Positions 13,743 through 13,919 of a DNA stretch of 13,919 nucleotides are shown here, piece after piece. Below the pieces are notes generated by a model. That model saw nothing but the letters and a program-made list of their open reading frames with translations. It was not told the DNA's origin and did no database searches. The translations under genes were made by a program, and so were the position numbers. Each line of letters starts with the position of its first letter. Position 1 is the stretch's first letter. The stretch lies in the NCBI GenBank assembly GCA_963545195.1, contig CAUUIA010000017.1, positions 1-13,919 on the forward strand. Direction: 5' to 3'. Origin of the DNA: CALISC01 sp963545195. GTDB lineage: Bacteria > Bacillota_I > Bacilli_A > Acholeplasmatales > Acholeplasmataceae.

Positions 13743-13919
13743 AAAAACAACAACTTACTGCCAAAATTTGGGATTCTGCAAATAAAATGCGCTCTAAAAT
13801 TAAGGCAAACGAATATAAAGACTATATTTTAAGTTTTGTTTTCTATAATTTTCTTTCAGAGAAAGAAATAAAATTTTTAAAATCAGAATAATGAGAAGAT
13901 AAGGATTTAGAAACTGAAC
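13739..13919 (+). pseudogene. hsdM: hsdM 5' part with two adjacent in-frame stops (type I R-M methylase), cut by window end
   Basis: The first 50 codons encode the N terminus of a type I restriction-modification DNA methyltransferase subunit: AKIWDSANKMRSKIKANEYK, DYI and FLSEKE are hallmark HsdM residues. HsdM, with HsdS, methylates adenine at a bipartite site, and with HsdR forms the restriction complex. The frame then meets TAA (13889-13891) and TGA (13892-13894), after which the same frame continues EDKDLETE to the window end. Homologs typically read a W followed by an acidic xEDL there, so the TGA sits where Trp is common and the TAA replaces another residue. The other two frames also stop quickly, so this is not a simple frameshift. 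It is either a nonsense-inactivated gene or a sequence error. Start overlaps the upstream gene (ATGA). Confidence 0.6.

Noticed and set aside
13870..13919. Frameshift in hsdM at the A/T runs
   Set aside because: Both other frames reach stops within a few codons, whereas the original frame stays HsdM-like after the two stop codons.
1..13919. CRISPR arrays, insertion sequences, riboswitches and rRNA genes
   Set aside because: No regularly spaced repeats, transposase-like frames, terminal inverted repeats, or conserved riboswitch or rRNA sequence were seen.

Overview
The window comes from an AT-rich, low-GC Gram-positive bacterium, most likely a Bacilli/Mollicutes-type lineage. The evidence is the AT-rich sequence, strong AAGGAG-type ribosome binding sites, the ecfA1-ecfA2-ecfT-truA order, a probable YlbG-family (DUF2129) protein and the rpsP-KH-rimM-trmD operon. 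It appears to use the standard code. Every conserved tryptophan in the housekeeping genes is TGG, and TGA closes secE, ecfA2, rimM and the 12903 gene. A Mycoplasma/Spiroplasma-type code 4 genome is therefore unlikely. I cannot name a genus from the sequence.

Layout, left to right. (1) 1-328 is an AT-rich gap; its left edge looks like the promoter and RBS of a divergent gene lying just outside the window. (2) rmuC (DNA recombination protein, membrane-anchored coiled coil). (3) A 309-bp gap with a good promoter, then secE-nusG, ended by a strong terminator hairpin. (4) ecfA1-ecfA2-ecfT-truA, all overlapping: the energising module of ECF vitamin/cofactor importers plus tRNA pseudouridine synthase A. 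(5) tRNA-Leu(UAG) with its own promoter, a terminator hairpin, then an RsuA-type pseudouridine synthase. (6) A probable YlbG-family protein followed by a membrane-anchored surface protein built from alternating beta-rich repeats and a C-terminal DUF6273-like domain. (7) rpsP, a KH-domain RNA-binding protein, rimM and trmD, a ribosome and tRNA maturation operon, ended by a terminator shared with (8) convergent pyk (pyruvate kinase). (9) At the right edge, an unrecognised single-TM protein translationally coupled to the start of a type I restriction-modification hsdM, which carries two adjacent in-frame stop codons after codon 50.

Most of the window is translation, RNA modification, secretion, cofactor uptake and glycolysis genes. 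The accessory parts are the surface protein (7689-9446) and the right edge (about 12840-13919), which is more AT-rich and looks like the border of a type I R-M locus. Two genes (ecfA1, rsuA) start directly after strong terminator-like hairpins with no room for a promoter between, so read-through may set their expression. I found no clear novel system. The best candidates for a second look are the 12903 gene with the broken hsdM, and the YlbG-like/surface-protein pair.
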